A stretch of 64,000 bases of DNA from Desulfogranum japonicum DSM 18378. GTDB taxonomy: Bacteria; Desulfobacterota; Desulfobulbia; Desulfobulbales; Desulfobulbaceae. Below are positions 17,052 to 24,686 of this stretch, piece after piece. How positions within the stretch are numbered: the stretch's first letter is position 1; every line of letters starts with the position of its first letter. The notes below the pieces were generated by a model that made no database searches, was not told the DNA's origin, and was given only the letters and a program-made list of their open reading frames with translations. The stretch is from assembly GCF_000429945.1 (NCBI RefSeq), contig NZ_AUCV01000002.1, positions 186,001 to 250,000 of the forward strand, given 5' to 3'. A program made the position numbers and the translations under genes.

Positions 17052-18374
17052 ATGCCCAGAAGAGCAATGCTGAACACACTTTTCGCCTGTGTACTCGTGT
17101 CTATGATCAGTTATGGTTGTGCTGGTCATCACGATAAAAAACAGGTAGCTGAACCCAAAGTTAGCCAGGTAGAAAACAAGCAGGAGGCCACATATAAAGG
17201 AAAAGTTGTTGGTAAATCCAACAAGGCTAAAACCATATCCATTGAGGTTGGAAAAGGCGACGCTGCAAAAACTGTTATGCTCAAATTCGACGAGCAGACC
17301 CAGGGTATTGACCAAGCGATAAAAGATCATGCAGTTATCATTACCTATGTTAAAAAGGATATCGGCCTTTATGCAGTGAGTGTAAAACCCAAACTGGCAA
17401 AGCTTCCTGATGGAGTCACTGAAATTAAGACAGAGGAATTGGCAGAATATATCGAGGCTGGAGAAGATATATATCTTGTTGATTCGAGGCCTACAAGCAG
17501 ATATGGTCAATCTCATCTTCCGGATGCGGTTTCCATTCCAGTACCAATGCTCAAAGATAAAAAAGAGGCGTTGCTGCCAGAGGATAAAAACAAACTTCTC
17601 ATTTTTTATTGCGGAGGGCCCACATGAGGCATGTCAACTGCTTCCGCCGGTCTGGCGAAAAAGATGGGATATCAAAATGTTCGTGTCTATCTTGATGGTG
17701 AACCAGCATGGGCTCAGGCATATCTGCCCACTTATGCAACAAATAATTTTGTGAAAAATGGCAATGTCGTCGTTATCGATATTCGTCCCAGCCACGAAGC
17801 AGTGGAAGGCCGGATAAAAGGTGCATACTCCATTCCTTATGAACAGCTTGAAAACCGGGTAGATGAAATCCCACGCAATGCTCCTGTGATTCTCTACGGT
17901 AACGAAGAGGTTATGGACGCAGTTGAAGACCTTAGAGATGACGGATTTAAATTTGTCTCTCTTGTAAAAGGCGGCCTTAAAGGATGGATAAAAAGTGGCG
18001 AGGCTATAGAAACAGGCCCTATTTATAATACTGAGATAAAATGGGTTCGAAAACTCGGCAAAGGTGAAGTCTCACTTGATGATTTTCGCAAAGCAGCTTC
18101 CGGTGAAGACAAGACTGCCATAATTGTTGACGCAAGAACCAAAGATGAAGTAGCCGAACTCGGAATTTTCAAAAATACCATTAACATTCCGCTGGATGAA
18201 ATACCGGCGCGCATGGATGAATTACCCAAAGATAAAAAAATATATATTCACTGTTCCACGGGTGCACGGGCAGACATGGCCTACAAGGAGCTTGTAAAGC
18301 ATGGTTTCAATGTTAAATTTTTGCTCCTCAATATTGCCGATGCCACTTGTGATTGTGAGATAATTCGCCCTTGA
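17052..18374 (+). CDS. selenocysteine-containing triple-rhodanese lipoprotein (UGA recoded)
   Basis: One frame of 440 residues with an in-frame TGA at codon 192 (17625-17627). AGGAGGAG fixes the start. Residues 1-23 are a lipoprotein-like signal ending ISYGC. A small beta-rich segment (about 40-110) precedes three rhodanese domains: about 120-225 with loop CGGPT-U-GMS, about 235-330 with YGNEE and no catalytic Cys, and about 335-440 with CSTGAR (Cys401). After the TGA the frame continues the same domain without shift (GMSTASAGLAKKMGY...VYLDGEPAW), the usual continuation of rhodaneses that I recall with Cys at this spot. The downstream half has no SD of its own. A hairpin with loop GGUCU begins 17 nt after the UGA. 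Probable role: periplasmic sulfur or selenium transfer or redox. The alternative is a nonsense mutation, which I consider less likely. Confidence 0.85.
17642..17659 (+). promoter_or_regulatory. candidate bacterial SECIS hairpin
   Basis: Reading UU-C-CGCC-GGUCU-GGCG-AA: a 4-bp GC stem (17645-17648 with 17654-17657), a bulged C at 17644, two more A-U pairs, and the five-base loop GGUCU (17649-17653). The loop begins 21 nt after the UGA. The E. coli fdhF SECIS has a GGUC loop, a one-base bulge on the 5' side and a loop 18 nt after its UGA. It lies inside the coding region, as bacterial SECIS elements do. Confidence 0.75.
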
Positions 18375-18407
18375 AGGACCTGATAGTATAAACGATAAAT
18401 ACCAAAT

Positions 18408-18445
18408 CTGGGCATGAACAGTGTTTACTGACTGGTCATGCCCAG
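18408..18445. terminator. hairpin after the rhodanese gene
   Basis: CTGGGCATGA and TCATGCCCAG form a perfect 10-bp stem with an 18-nt loop, 34 nt after the rhodanese stop and before the convergent Hpt gene. No U-run follows on either strand, so its role as a terminator is uncertain. Confidence 0.45.
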
Positions 18446-18527
18446 TAAGCCAATGGCTTTCATTTACTCTGCTTAAATGAAATTGCTCACTCTTTTCCTT
18501 TGCATGGCATTGGGTCAAAAAGACCTG

Positions 18528-18851
18528 TTAAATATCCTGTACTTGTTTTACCAGGTCCTCCATTAAAGGAATCAATTCCGGTACCCCCTCCAGTGACTGG
18601 TTTCGAGCAGCAGTTTCAATCTGAAAAGCAATTTCTCTGATGCCCTCAATGCCAAGGCTGGAAGAAGCGCCCTTCAGACTATGTGCTGAAGCGACAATAG
18701 CTTCAGCATTACATTCGGCAACAGCCTCAACCAACTGCGCTAAATCTCCTGCAGCAGAATCTTTGAATAGGGTCAACAATTCATCGAGTAACTCTTCGTC
18801 TCCTGCGGTCTGTTCAAGGGCGAATTCTCTGTTCCACTGTAAATCGGCCAT
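18528..18851 (-). CDS. histidine phosphotransfer (Hpt) domain protein
   Basis: 107 aa, a single Hpt four-helix bundle. The phospho-acceptor His lies in SAHSLKGASSSLGIEGI near residue 57, with the helix EELLDELLTLFKDSAAGDLAQL before it and FQIETAARNQ after it. Hpt proteins shuttle phosphate between a hybrid kinase receiver and a final regulator. No kinase or regulator gene is adjacent, so its partners are unknown. Downstream on its strand is the convergent rhodanese gene; upstream is a family B repeat and then tsaC. Confidence 0.85.
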   Translation of the reverse strand: MADLQWNREFALEQTAGDEELLDELLTLFKDSAAGDLAQLVEAVAECNAEAIVASAHSLKGASSSLGIEGIREIAFQIETAARNQSLEGVPELIPLMEDLVKQVQDI

Positions 18852-18885
18852 TGCTGTTGCTCCGTCATCGGTTAATAATTATGGG

Positions 18886-18953
18886 TAGTGCCTGTCAATA
18901 AATGGTCTTTTTGTTAAAACTGGACTGGAAAAAGGGTATTCTCAGACAGCCTA
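18886..18953. repeat. short family B element abutting the tsaC stop codon
   Basis: A 68-bp copy: left end TAGTGCCTGTCAATAAATGG, right end, on the minus strand, TAGGCTGTCTGAGAATACCC. TA stands at both outer ends. The right end begins at the base directly after the tsaC TGA. Confidence 0.6.
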
Positions 18954-19568
18954 TCAAGGGGCTAGCGCGTCAAATATAGACTGGCACCCCAAAACTCCTT
19001 CTCGTAAACATTCTACAGTATTATGATTGCATTTGACCAGTGTAGAAGCATTTTTTCCCGGTGTTTTCCCACCATCAAGCACACAATCAATAGCCCCGGA
19101 AAATATTTCATCAACCTGAGCCGCCGTTATCGCTGCAGCTTGCCCTGAAAAATTAGCACTGGTGGCTGTAATGGGTTTGCCAAATGCATTCACCAGGTCC
19201 CGGGCAACGGGATGTGGTGAATGACGCACACCCACCGTACCGGTATTTCCTGTCAGCTCGACAGGAACTGTTTCGAGAGCCTGACATATCAGCGTGAGCG
19301 GACCTGGCCAAAATATCTCTGCAAGCTTGGAAAAAGTTACAGGCAATGGTTGTTCCATCAGTGTACTGCACTGCTCAATATCACGCACAAGAACTAAAAC
19401 AGGTTTATTTTCAGCTCTTCCCTTTACTGAAAAAAGTCGATTCAGTGCTAGTGGATTAAAAGGATCAACAGCAAGTCCATAAAATGTCTCTGTAGGGAAA
19501 GCAACGATGCCCCCCCTACGCAGTACATTGACGGCAAAAGGTATCTGGTGTTGTTGTGACGGAATCAC
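18954..19568 (-). CDS. tsaC: L-threonylcarbamoyladenylate synthase (Sua5/YrdC family)
   Basis: 204 aa single-domain YrdC fold. Key pieces: GGIVAFPTETFYGLAVDPFN, LFSVKGRAENKPVLVLV, FWPGPLTLIC, VGVRHSPHPVARDLVNAFGKPITATSANFSG. Uses Thr, bicarbonate and ATP to make threonylcarbamoyl-AMP for the t6A37 modification of ANN-decoding tRNAs. Starts with GTG; its start overlaps the purD-purE stop by GTGA, so it is translationally coupled to the purine gene. Length is nearer TsaC than the longer Sua5/YwlC with its extra C-terminal domain. Confidence 0.9.
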   Translation of the reverse strand: MIPSQQHQIPFAVNVLRRGGIVAFPTETFYGLAVDPFNPLALNRLFSVKGRAENKPVLVLVRDIEQCSTLMEQPLPVTFSKLAEIFWPGPLTLICQALETVPVELTGNTGTVGVRHSPHPVARDLVNAFGKPITATSANFSGQAAAITAAQVDEIFSGAIDCVLDGGKTPGKNASTLVKCNHNTVECLREGVLGCQSIFDALAP

Positions 19569-21343
19569 TTGTTTGCTTGCAACGCATTATTCTTTGCAAT
19601 CACCTGCTCTTCCATTTCTTTCACATAGTCATCAAGTGTATTCTTCAAAGCAGGATTGGAAAGACTAAGAATACGGGCGGCTAAAATAGCAGCATTTTTG
19701 GCACCTGCCTTACCGATTCCCATTGTGGCAACCGGAATCCCGGGAGGCATCTGAACAGTAGAGAGCAGCGCATCCAGTCCGTTAAGTGAAGAAGCATCAA
19801 TGGGCACTCCTATGACTGGCACCGTCGTGTGAGCGGCGATAACTCCAGCAAGATGTGCAGACATCCCTGCCCCTGCGATTATAATCTGGATACCATTTTC
19901 TCTGGCATTGGCGGCATAATCAGCAACCTGATGTGGTGTTCGATGGGCAGATGCTATACGGAGCTCGTTGGTAATACCAAATTGATCCAATATATCGGAA
20001 GCAGCCTGCATAATAGGCAAATCAGAATCACTTCCCATAATAATAGACACTTGGATTTCACCTGTGGCGGTTAGGCGCTTCAATGCTTTATGACCGATGT
20101 CTCTTCTGAAGAAGTGGCCTGTCCAGGAAATCTCATCAACAGCCTGATAAGCTCTGTCTATGGCCTCTGCTATGTCCTCCCCTATGGCTGTTACACCGAG
20201 AACCCGCCCACCGTTTGTAACGATTTTGCCACTGTCCATTTTGGTTCCGGCGTGAAATACCTCAACATCATTAATCTTTTGCGCCTTGGCCAATCCGTTA
20301 ATTACATGGCCCTTGTCATAGCTGCCAGGATACCCCTCAGATGCCATAACTACACATACAGTCGGTCTGGGATCTATGGCCAGCTCAATCTGGTCAAGGG
20401 TGCCATCAATACAGTGTTCAATAACTTCGATAAGATCTGTTTGCATGCGCATAAGCAAGGGCTGACACTCGGGATCTCCAAAACGGCAATTGAACTCCAG
20501 TACATTGATTTCATCACCATCGATCATCAACCCTGCGTACAGCATGCCTTTATAGGGTCTGCCTTCTTTCGCCATCCCTTCTACTGTGGGCAACATGACC
20601 TCTTCCATAACTCTTTTTGTCATGGCTTCATCAACGATAGGAGCAGGACTATATGCCCCCATCCCACCGGTATTTGGTCCTTTATCACCTTCATTTGCAG
20701 CTTTGTGGTCCTGGGAAGAAGGTAGCGGCAACACAGTAGTACCATCAGTAAAAGCAATGAAAGATGCCTCTTCACCTTGCAGGAAAGCCTCTACTACGAG
20801 CTGCTGACCAGCTTCACCAAAAGCCTTATCTTTCATGATCAGGTCAACAGCACTCTTCGCTTCTTTTTTCGTTTGCGCAACAATTACGCCCTTGCCGGCA
20901 GCCAGACCGTCGGCCTTCACGACACATGGGGCACCGATTGTATCAATGAATTTTTTAGCAGGGGCAGCCTTTGAGAACACTTTATACGCAGCAGATGGTA
21001 TATGATACTTATGCAGAAAATCTTTTGTAAACGCTTTACTTCCTTCAAGTATAGCACCTGCTTGAGAAGGGCCGAATATTCGCATGCCTTTGGCTTCAAA
21101 CAGGTCAACAATGCCACGGGTAAGCGGATCTTCAGGTCCGACTATAGTAAGATCAATAGATTGTTTTTCTGCATATTCAACCAGCGCCTCTACATCACCG
21201 GCAGCGATGTCAACACATGTGGCAAGTCCAGCAATACCGGCATTGCCCGGTGCGCAATAAACGTGTTGAACTTTTTTCGACTGGTTGAGTTTCCACACAA
21301 TTGCATGTTCTCTGCCACCACTACCAATGACTAAAACTTTCAT
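19565..21343 (-). CDS. PurD-PurE fusion: GAR synthetase and N5-CAIR mutase
   Basis: 592 aa. Residues 1-431 are a complete phosphoribosylamine-glycine ligase: MKVLVIGSGGREHAIVWKL, IVGPEDPLTRGIVD, VVKADGLAAGKGVIVA, DHKAANEGDKGPNTGGMGAYSP, EFNCRFGDPE. Residues 432-592 are a complete PurE: VSIIMGSDSDLPIM, SAHRTPHQV, GAGMSAHLAGVIAAHT, PVIGVP, MPPGIPVATMGIG. So steps 2 and 6 of purine synthesis sit on one chain. The start at 21343 has GAGG at 6-nt spacing on the minus strand; an in-frame ATG lies at 21355 without an SD. The frame is open across the junction with no stop or shift. The downstream tsaC overlaps it. Confidence 0.92.
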   Translation of the reverse strand: MKVLVIGSGGREHAIVWKLNQSKKVQHVYCAPGNAGIAGLATCVDIAAGDVEALVEYAEKQSIDLTIVGPEDPLTRGIVDLFEAKGMRIFGPSQAGAILEGSKAFTKDFLHKYHIPSAAYKVFSKAAPAKKFIDTIGAPCVVKADGLAAGKGVIVAQTKKEAKSAVDLIMKDKAFGEAGQQLVVEAFLQGEEASFIAFTDGTTVLPLPSSQDHKAANEGDKGPNTGGMGAYSPAPIVDEAMTKRVMEEVMLPTVEGMAKEGRPYKGMLYAGLMIDGDEINVLEFNCRFGDPECQPLLMRMQTDLIEVIEHCIDGTLDQIELAIDPRPTVCVVMASEGYPGSYDKGHVINGLAKAQKINDVEVFHAGTKMDSGKIVTNGGRVLGVTAIGEDIAEAIDRAYQAVDEISWTGHFFRRDIGHKALKRLTATGEIQVSIIMGSDSDLPIMQAASDILDQFGITNELRIASAHRTPHQVADYAANARENGIQIIIAGAGMSAHLAGVIAAHTTVPVIGVPIDASSLNGLDALLSTVQMPPGIPVATMGIGKAGAKNAAILAARILSLSNPALKNTLDDYVKEMEEQVIAKNNALQANK

Positions 21344-21512
21344 TATATTCCTCATGTAAAAAAAATAATATCTCAGGCAATATTTTACTTGTGTGCATTA
21401 GTAATAGATCAAAGGGGTTACCGTCTAGTAAAAATAGTATAAAAAAAAGCCATCAGCCTATTTTTCCCTTGAAAGATAGGCCTTATTTATCAATTGTTTT
21501 GATCCATTTTGC

Positions 21513-21541
21513 TTGACACAAAAGGCTGATTACTGTAAACC
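21513..21541 (+). promoter_or_regulatory. weak candidate promoter of the TetR gene
   Basis: A perfect TTGACA at 21513-21518, with a poor -10 (TAAACC) 17 nt further on. 57 nt upstream of the regulator start. Confidence 0.3.
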
Positions 21542-21597
21542 ATCAGAATGAGGGCTCATTCATTTCACCATGTAACTTACTGAAACTGCACATTTAA

Positions 21598-22179
21598 ATG
21601 AAATCTGCTGACAAGCATAGAAAAATAATTCGTGCTGCGACAAAGGTCTTTGCAAAAAAAGGCTTTTTTAACGCCCGAATTTCAGATATAGCCAAAGAGG
21701 CCAAAGTAGCAGATGGTACTATATATCTCTATTTTAAGAATAAGTTTGATATTCTTATATCCGTTTTTGAACAGGAGATAGGTAAACTTATTGAAAACAT
21801 CTTACTGCTGCTTGAAAATGAGACTGACCCATCAGCCCAATTGGAAATTTTCATTCAACGCCATTTGGAAGAAATGAAAAAAAACCGCAACCTGGCTGAA
21901 GTCATTCACATTGAGTTACGACAAACCAATAAGCTTATTCGTGATTACAGGAAGAATAAATTCAGCGAATATCTGGATATCATAGCGAAAATTATTCTCC
22001 AGGGGCAAAACGAAGGTAAGTTCCGGCAGGATATTAATCCTGATATTGCCAAGCTGATGCTTTTTGGTACTCTGGACGAAATATCAAGGTTATGGGGTCC
22101 AGGGAGCGAAGAAAAAGTCACTGTAGAAGACATCAGCAGGCAAATAACTGCTATTTTTAAACATGGCATGTTACACTAG
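21598..22179 (+). CDS. TetR/AcrR family transcriptional regulator
   Basis: 193 aa. The N-terminal helix-turn-helix is typical: KIIRAATKVFAKKGFFNARISDIAKEAKVADGTIYLYFKNK, residues 8-48, closely like the FadR/FabR-type TetR regulators of fatty-acid genes. The ligand domain (50-193) ends with a stretch, MLFGTLDEISRLWG, also usual in that subgroup. Ligand and targets cannot be told from the sequence: its neighbours are the purine fusion (divergent) and greA (convergent), neither of which is an obvious target. A lipid-related ligand is an inference from similarity. Confidence 0.85.
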   Translation: MKSADKHRKIIRAATKVFAKKGFFNARISDIAKEAKVADGTIYLYFKNKFDILISVFEQEIGKLIENILLLLENETDPSAQLEIFIQRHLEEMKKNRNLAEVIHIELRQTNKLIRDYRKNKFSEYLDIIAKIILQGQNEGKFRQDINPDIAKLMLFGTLDEISRLWGPGSEEKVTVEDISRQITAIFKHGMLH

Positions 22180-22283
22180 GCATAGTTTACAGCATACAAA
22201 AATACATCGTTTATACACGCACAAGAAAACCGGAATTGAATCCCCTTTGATCTCAAGGCCGATTACTTGATTTGTCATGGATT

Positions 22284-22443
22284 GGTTGCGGAAAATAATA
22301 AATATCCAAAAATTGCGTAGGATATCGGTTTGGTAACGTTTTCGCCTCAAAGGTTCCATACTGGTCTATTGAGCCATTGACGCGACGACGTTACCGAGTT
22401 GAGAGACAAGCAAAATTGGATAATTTAGTTTTTTCCGTGATCC
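22284..22443 (+). repeat. dispersed inverted-repeat element, family A, copy 2
   Basis: 160 bp, nearly collinear with 29126-29285 and with the reverse complement of 2292-2453. Outer ends GGTTGCGGAAAATAAT and TTTTTTCCGTGATCC are an inverted pair; inner pair GGTAACG and CGTTACC. Lies between the convergent TetR and greA genes; no gene inside. Confidence 0.75.
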
Positions 22444-22496
22444 GATAGTCTTTTGCTGTAGAGCTTAGCTCGCTATTCCGGCGTATTGGAAACGCA

Positions 22497-22527
22497 GAGC
22501 CAGACAATTCTAGAAATTATCTGGCTC
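22497..22527. terminator. bidirectional hairpin terminator between tetR and greA
   Basis: GAGCCAGA-C-AATT pairs with AATT-A-TCTGGCTC around a CTAGA loop (12 bp, one mismatch), followed by TTCC. It serves two convergent genes. Confidence 0.55.
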
Positions 22528-22627
22528 TTCCCCGCATATAAAGGCTTTCAATCTGTTGATGAAAACATATGTTTAAGCATGTGATTTCATGCTGTGTTGC
22601 CATTGCGCCTGCCCATGAATCAGGGTA

Positions 22628-23113
22628 CTACTCGGCTTCACCAGCAGTGATATCAACAACTTCGAATTCGCGTAATCCACCAGGCGTTTTGGTTTTAACC
22701 TCATCCCCTATTTCCTTACCAAGAATGGATCTTCCCAATGGAGAAAGTACGGATATCGAACCTTGTTTGACATCTGCTTCTTCAGGACCGAGCAACTGGT
22801 AGGTAACTTCCTCCTCAGTATCCATATCCATGAGAGTGACGACCGTACCAAAGACCGCTTTACCAGTGGATACCTGGGAGCAGTCAATCACCTCTGCCCT
22901 GCCAAGTTTATCTTTGAGTTCCATGATTCGGCCTTCAATCATACCCTGCCGTTCTTTAGCCGCATGGTACTCTGCATTTTCACTCAGATCACCATGAGCT
23001 CGTGCAACCTCGATAGCCTTGACAACATCTGGCCGCTGTACACGTTCAAGATTTTTAAGTTCATCACGAAGTTTTTGATGTCCATTTGTGGACATGGGAA
23101 TACGTTCAACCAT
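22628..23113 (-). CDS. greA: transcription elongation factor GreA
   Basis: 161 aa, the GreA length. The N-terminal coiled coil (HQKLRDELKNLERVQRPDVVKAIEVARAHGDLSENAEYHAAKERQ) carries the tip acidic pair DLSEN/AEY that reaches into the RNA polymerase channel; the C-terminal FKBP-like domain includes GPEEAD, ISVLSPLGRSILGKEIGD and a final GLREFEVVDI. It stimulates cleavage of backtracked RNA. The next gene upstream (TPR lipoprotein) is on the same strand beyond a family B repeat. Confidence 0.95.
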   Translation of the reverse strand: MVERIPMSTNGHQKLRDELKNLERVQRPDVVKAIEVARAHGDLSENAEYHAAKERQGMIEGRIMELKDKLGRAEVIDCSQVSTGKAVFGTVVTLMDMDTEEEVTYQLLGPEEADVKQGSISVLSPLGRSILGKEIGDEVKTKTPGGLREFEVVDITAGEAE

Positions 23114-23164
23114 TTTTTTACCTTTTACCGCTTATTCATTCAGGGTTACCGTTTTACAATAAGT

Positions 23165-23342
23165 TAACTGCCTGTTAATCCTGTGTTTGTCTAAAAATGA
23201 GAAATATCGACCAAAAACAGGGTATCTTTAAAAATTTAACCATAAGCAATAGCTGATACCGGTATCTACAATTACCTCTGAGGATAAAATTTTGAAGATA
23301 GCACAGTAAGCAGACAAAAAGTCCATTTATGGACAGGCACGA
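23165..23342. repeat. family B element between the TPR gene and greA
   Basis: Right end on the minus strand reads GTGCCTGTCCATAAATGG, an exact family B end; interior stretches (AGCTGATA, TTTTGAAGA, ACAG) line up with the copy at 45274-45418. The left end (TGCCTGTTAATCCTG) is weaker. The right end lies 8 nt beyond the stop codon of the TPR gene. Confidence 0.55.
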
Positions 23343-23350
23343 ACAAGAGT

Positions 23351-24667
23351 TCAATTTACGCGTTGTTCTCTACCATTATCAGACAGCGCTGCCAGTTCCT
23401 GTATACGTCCCTGGCTTTTTAACAGTGTCTCCAATTCATTCCTAATCTGTTGATCATTAGGCATTTCTCCTGCCATAATCATCAGTACATCTGCAAGTTC
23501 TGGAAATTTTTCCTTTTCCCGTAATAAACCAGCCATTACAGCAAAAACATCCAACCGCGAGTCAGTAACTTTACTTAAATCTTCCCATAACTGGTTTGCA
23601 TTATCATGCTCTACCAGAACAAGAAAATCATTGGCAAGGGTAAGCAGAGCCTGTTTTCTAAGTTGAGAAAAATGTACATTGTCCTGATCGTGGACCAGAT
23701 AAGAAGTACATTTTTTCAAAGCAAGATCACTGCGTCCGGTTGCCAGCAGAATTTGTGTCAAGCGTAACGTTTCGTGTACTGTCAAAACTTCCTGCGTATC
23801 AAGAACCTGGAGATGACGCAACTGCATAGCCAGATTCTTATGAAGGCCATAGTACTGAACCAATGCCCGATTAGCACGGATGTTTGCAGTATCAATCGCG
23901 ACAACCTCTTGCCAATATCGTCCAGCCTGATCTCCTCTCCCCAATTGATCAAGAGTATGTGCCAGTGCCTCCAGAAAAAACACATCCTGTTGATAGACAG
24001 GGTATGCCTCCATCAACAATTGATACGCTCGATCAAAAATATCAACACCAAGAAAAAGCATGCCTGCTTCGCGCCTGATAGAAGCATCCCCAGGTCGACG
24101 AACAAGCAATTGTTCCATCAAGGGAATGGCAAGATCAGATTTACCCTGTAATTTCAAACTTTGAACCAAACCTGCCAAAGCTTCATCACCTTTATGCCCA
24201 ATGGGGTTGTGAACATATAACTCGCTGAACAGATTCACTGCTAAACCAAGCTGACCTGTATGAAGCGCTATTTTCGCCTGAAAGAATTGATGCTCACCTC
24301 TTTCAGGTTCATGGGTAAGGAGAATGTTGTTACTTCTCTCCGCCTCTTTCCACTGCCTCATTTCCATCAACAGGGATGTATACTCTGTCCTGGCCTCATA
24401 AAGGTTAGGTTTAAGCTGAAACAACTCTTCAAAAGCACAAACAGCCTGCTCGTACTGTTTAGCACGTAAATACCTCCTGGCACTATCCCATTTAAGCTTC
24501 CAAATTGGAGTCTCCGGCGTAGAGGTACGAATTTCTCGTTCGGGCACTATGGTAGTGTTTTCAAATTTGCCAGCGATGGCATTGCTTCCACATCCCAATT
24601 CAAAGCTGCTTGCCACCAAAATAGTCAACGAAAAAATGAAACCTGCAAGACGGGTAAGGGGTATCAT
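23351..24667 (-). CDS. TPR-repeat lipoprotein
   Basis: 438 aa. The first 26 residues are a signal peptide with a lipobox-like end (SSFELGC, Cys near 26), so the protein is probably anchored in the cell envelope. After residue 50 it is built from tetratricopeptide repeats: ARRYLRAKQYEQAVCAFEEL, MRQWKEAERSNNILL, GQLGLAVNLFSELY, KSDLAIPLMEQLLVRRP, GVDIFDRAYQLLMEAYPVY, GRGDQAGRYWQEVVAI, and more. Such proteins act as scaffolds, often in polysaccharide or outer-membrane assembly. The DegT aminotransferase lies 20 nt upstream on the same strand, so they probably form an operon linked to surface glycans; the role is inferred. Confidence 0.75.
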   Translation of the reverse strand: MIPLTRLAGFIFSLTILVASSFELGCGSNAIAGKFENTTIVPEREIRTSTPETPIWKLKWDSARRYLRAKQYEQAVCAFEELFQLKPNLYEARTEYTSLLMEMRQWKEAERSNNILLTHEPERGEHQFFQAKIALHTGQLGLAVNLFSELYVHNPIGHKGDEALAGLVQSLKLQGKSDLAIPLMEQLLVRRPGDASIRREAGMLFLGVDIFDRAYQLLMEAYPVYQQDVFFLEALAHTLDQLGRGDQAGRYWQEVVAIDTANIRANRALVQYYGLHKNLAMQLRHLQVLDTQEVLTVHETLRLTQILLATGRSDLALKKCTSYLVHDQDNVHFSQLRKQALLTLANDFLVLVEHDNANQLWEDLSKVTDSRLDVFAVMAGLLREKEKFPELADVLMIMAGEMPNDQQIRNELETLLKSQGRIQELAALSDNGREQRVN

Positions 24668-24686
24668 GATTATGAAAAAAATCCAA

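Noticed and set aside
17631-18374. Separate gene starting at ATG 17631
   Set aside because: No SD, starts in the middle of a rhodanese domain and in the same frame as the upstream part; better read as continuation through UGA.
22171-22359. Small minus-strand frames starting MEPLRRKRYQTDIL here and MEPLMRRRYRTDIL at 29052-29252
   Set aside because: Both read the family A repeat, so the similarity comes from the repeat; the frames diverge and lack an SD.
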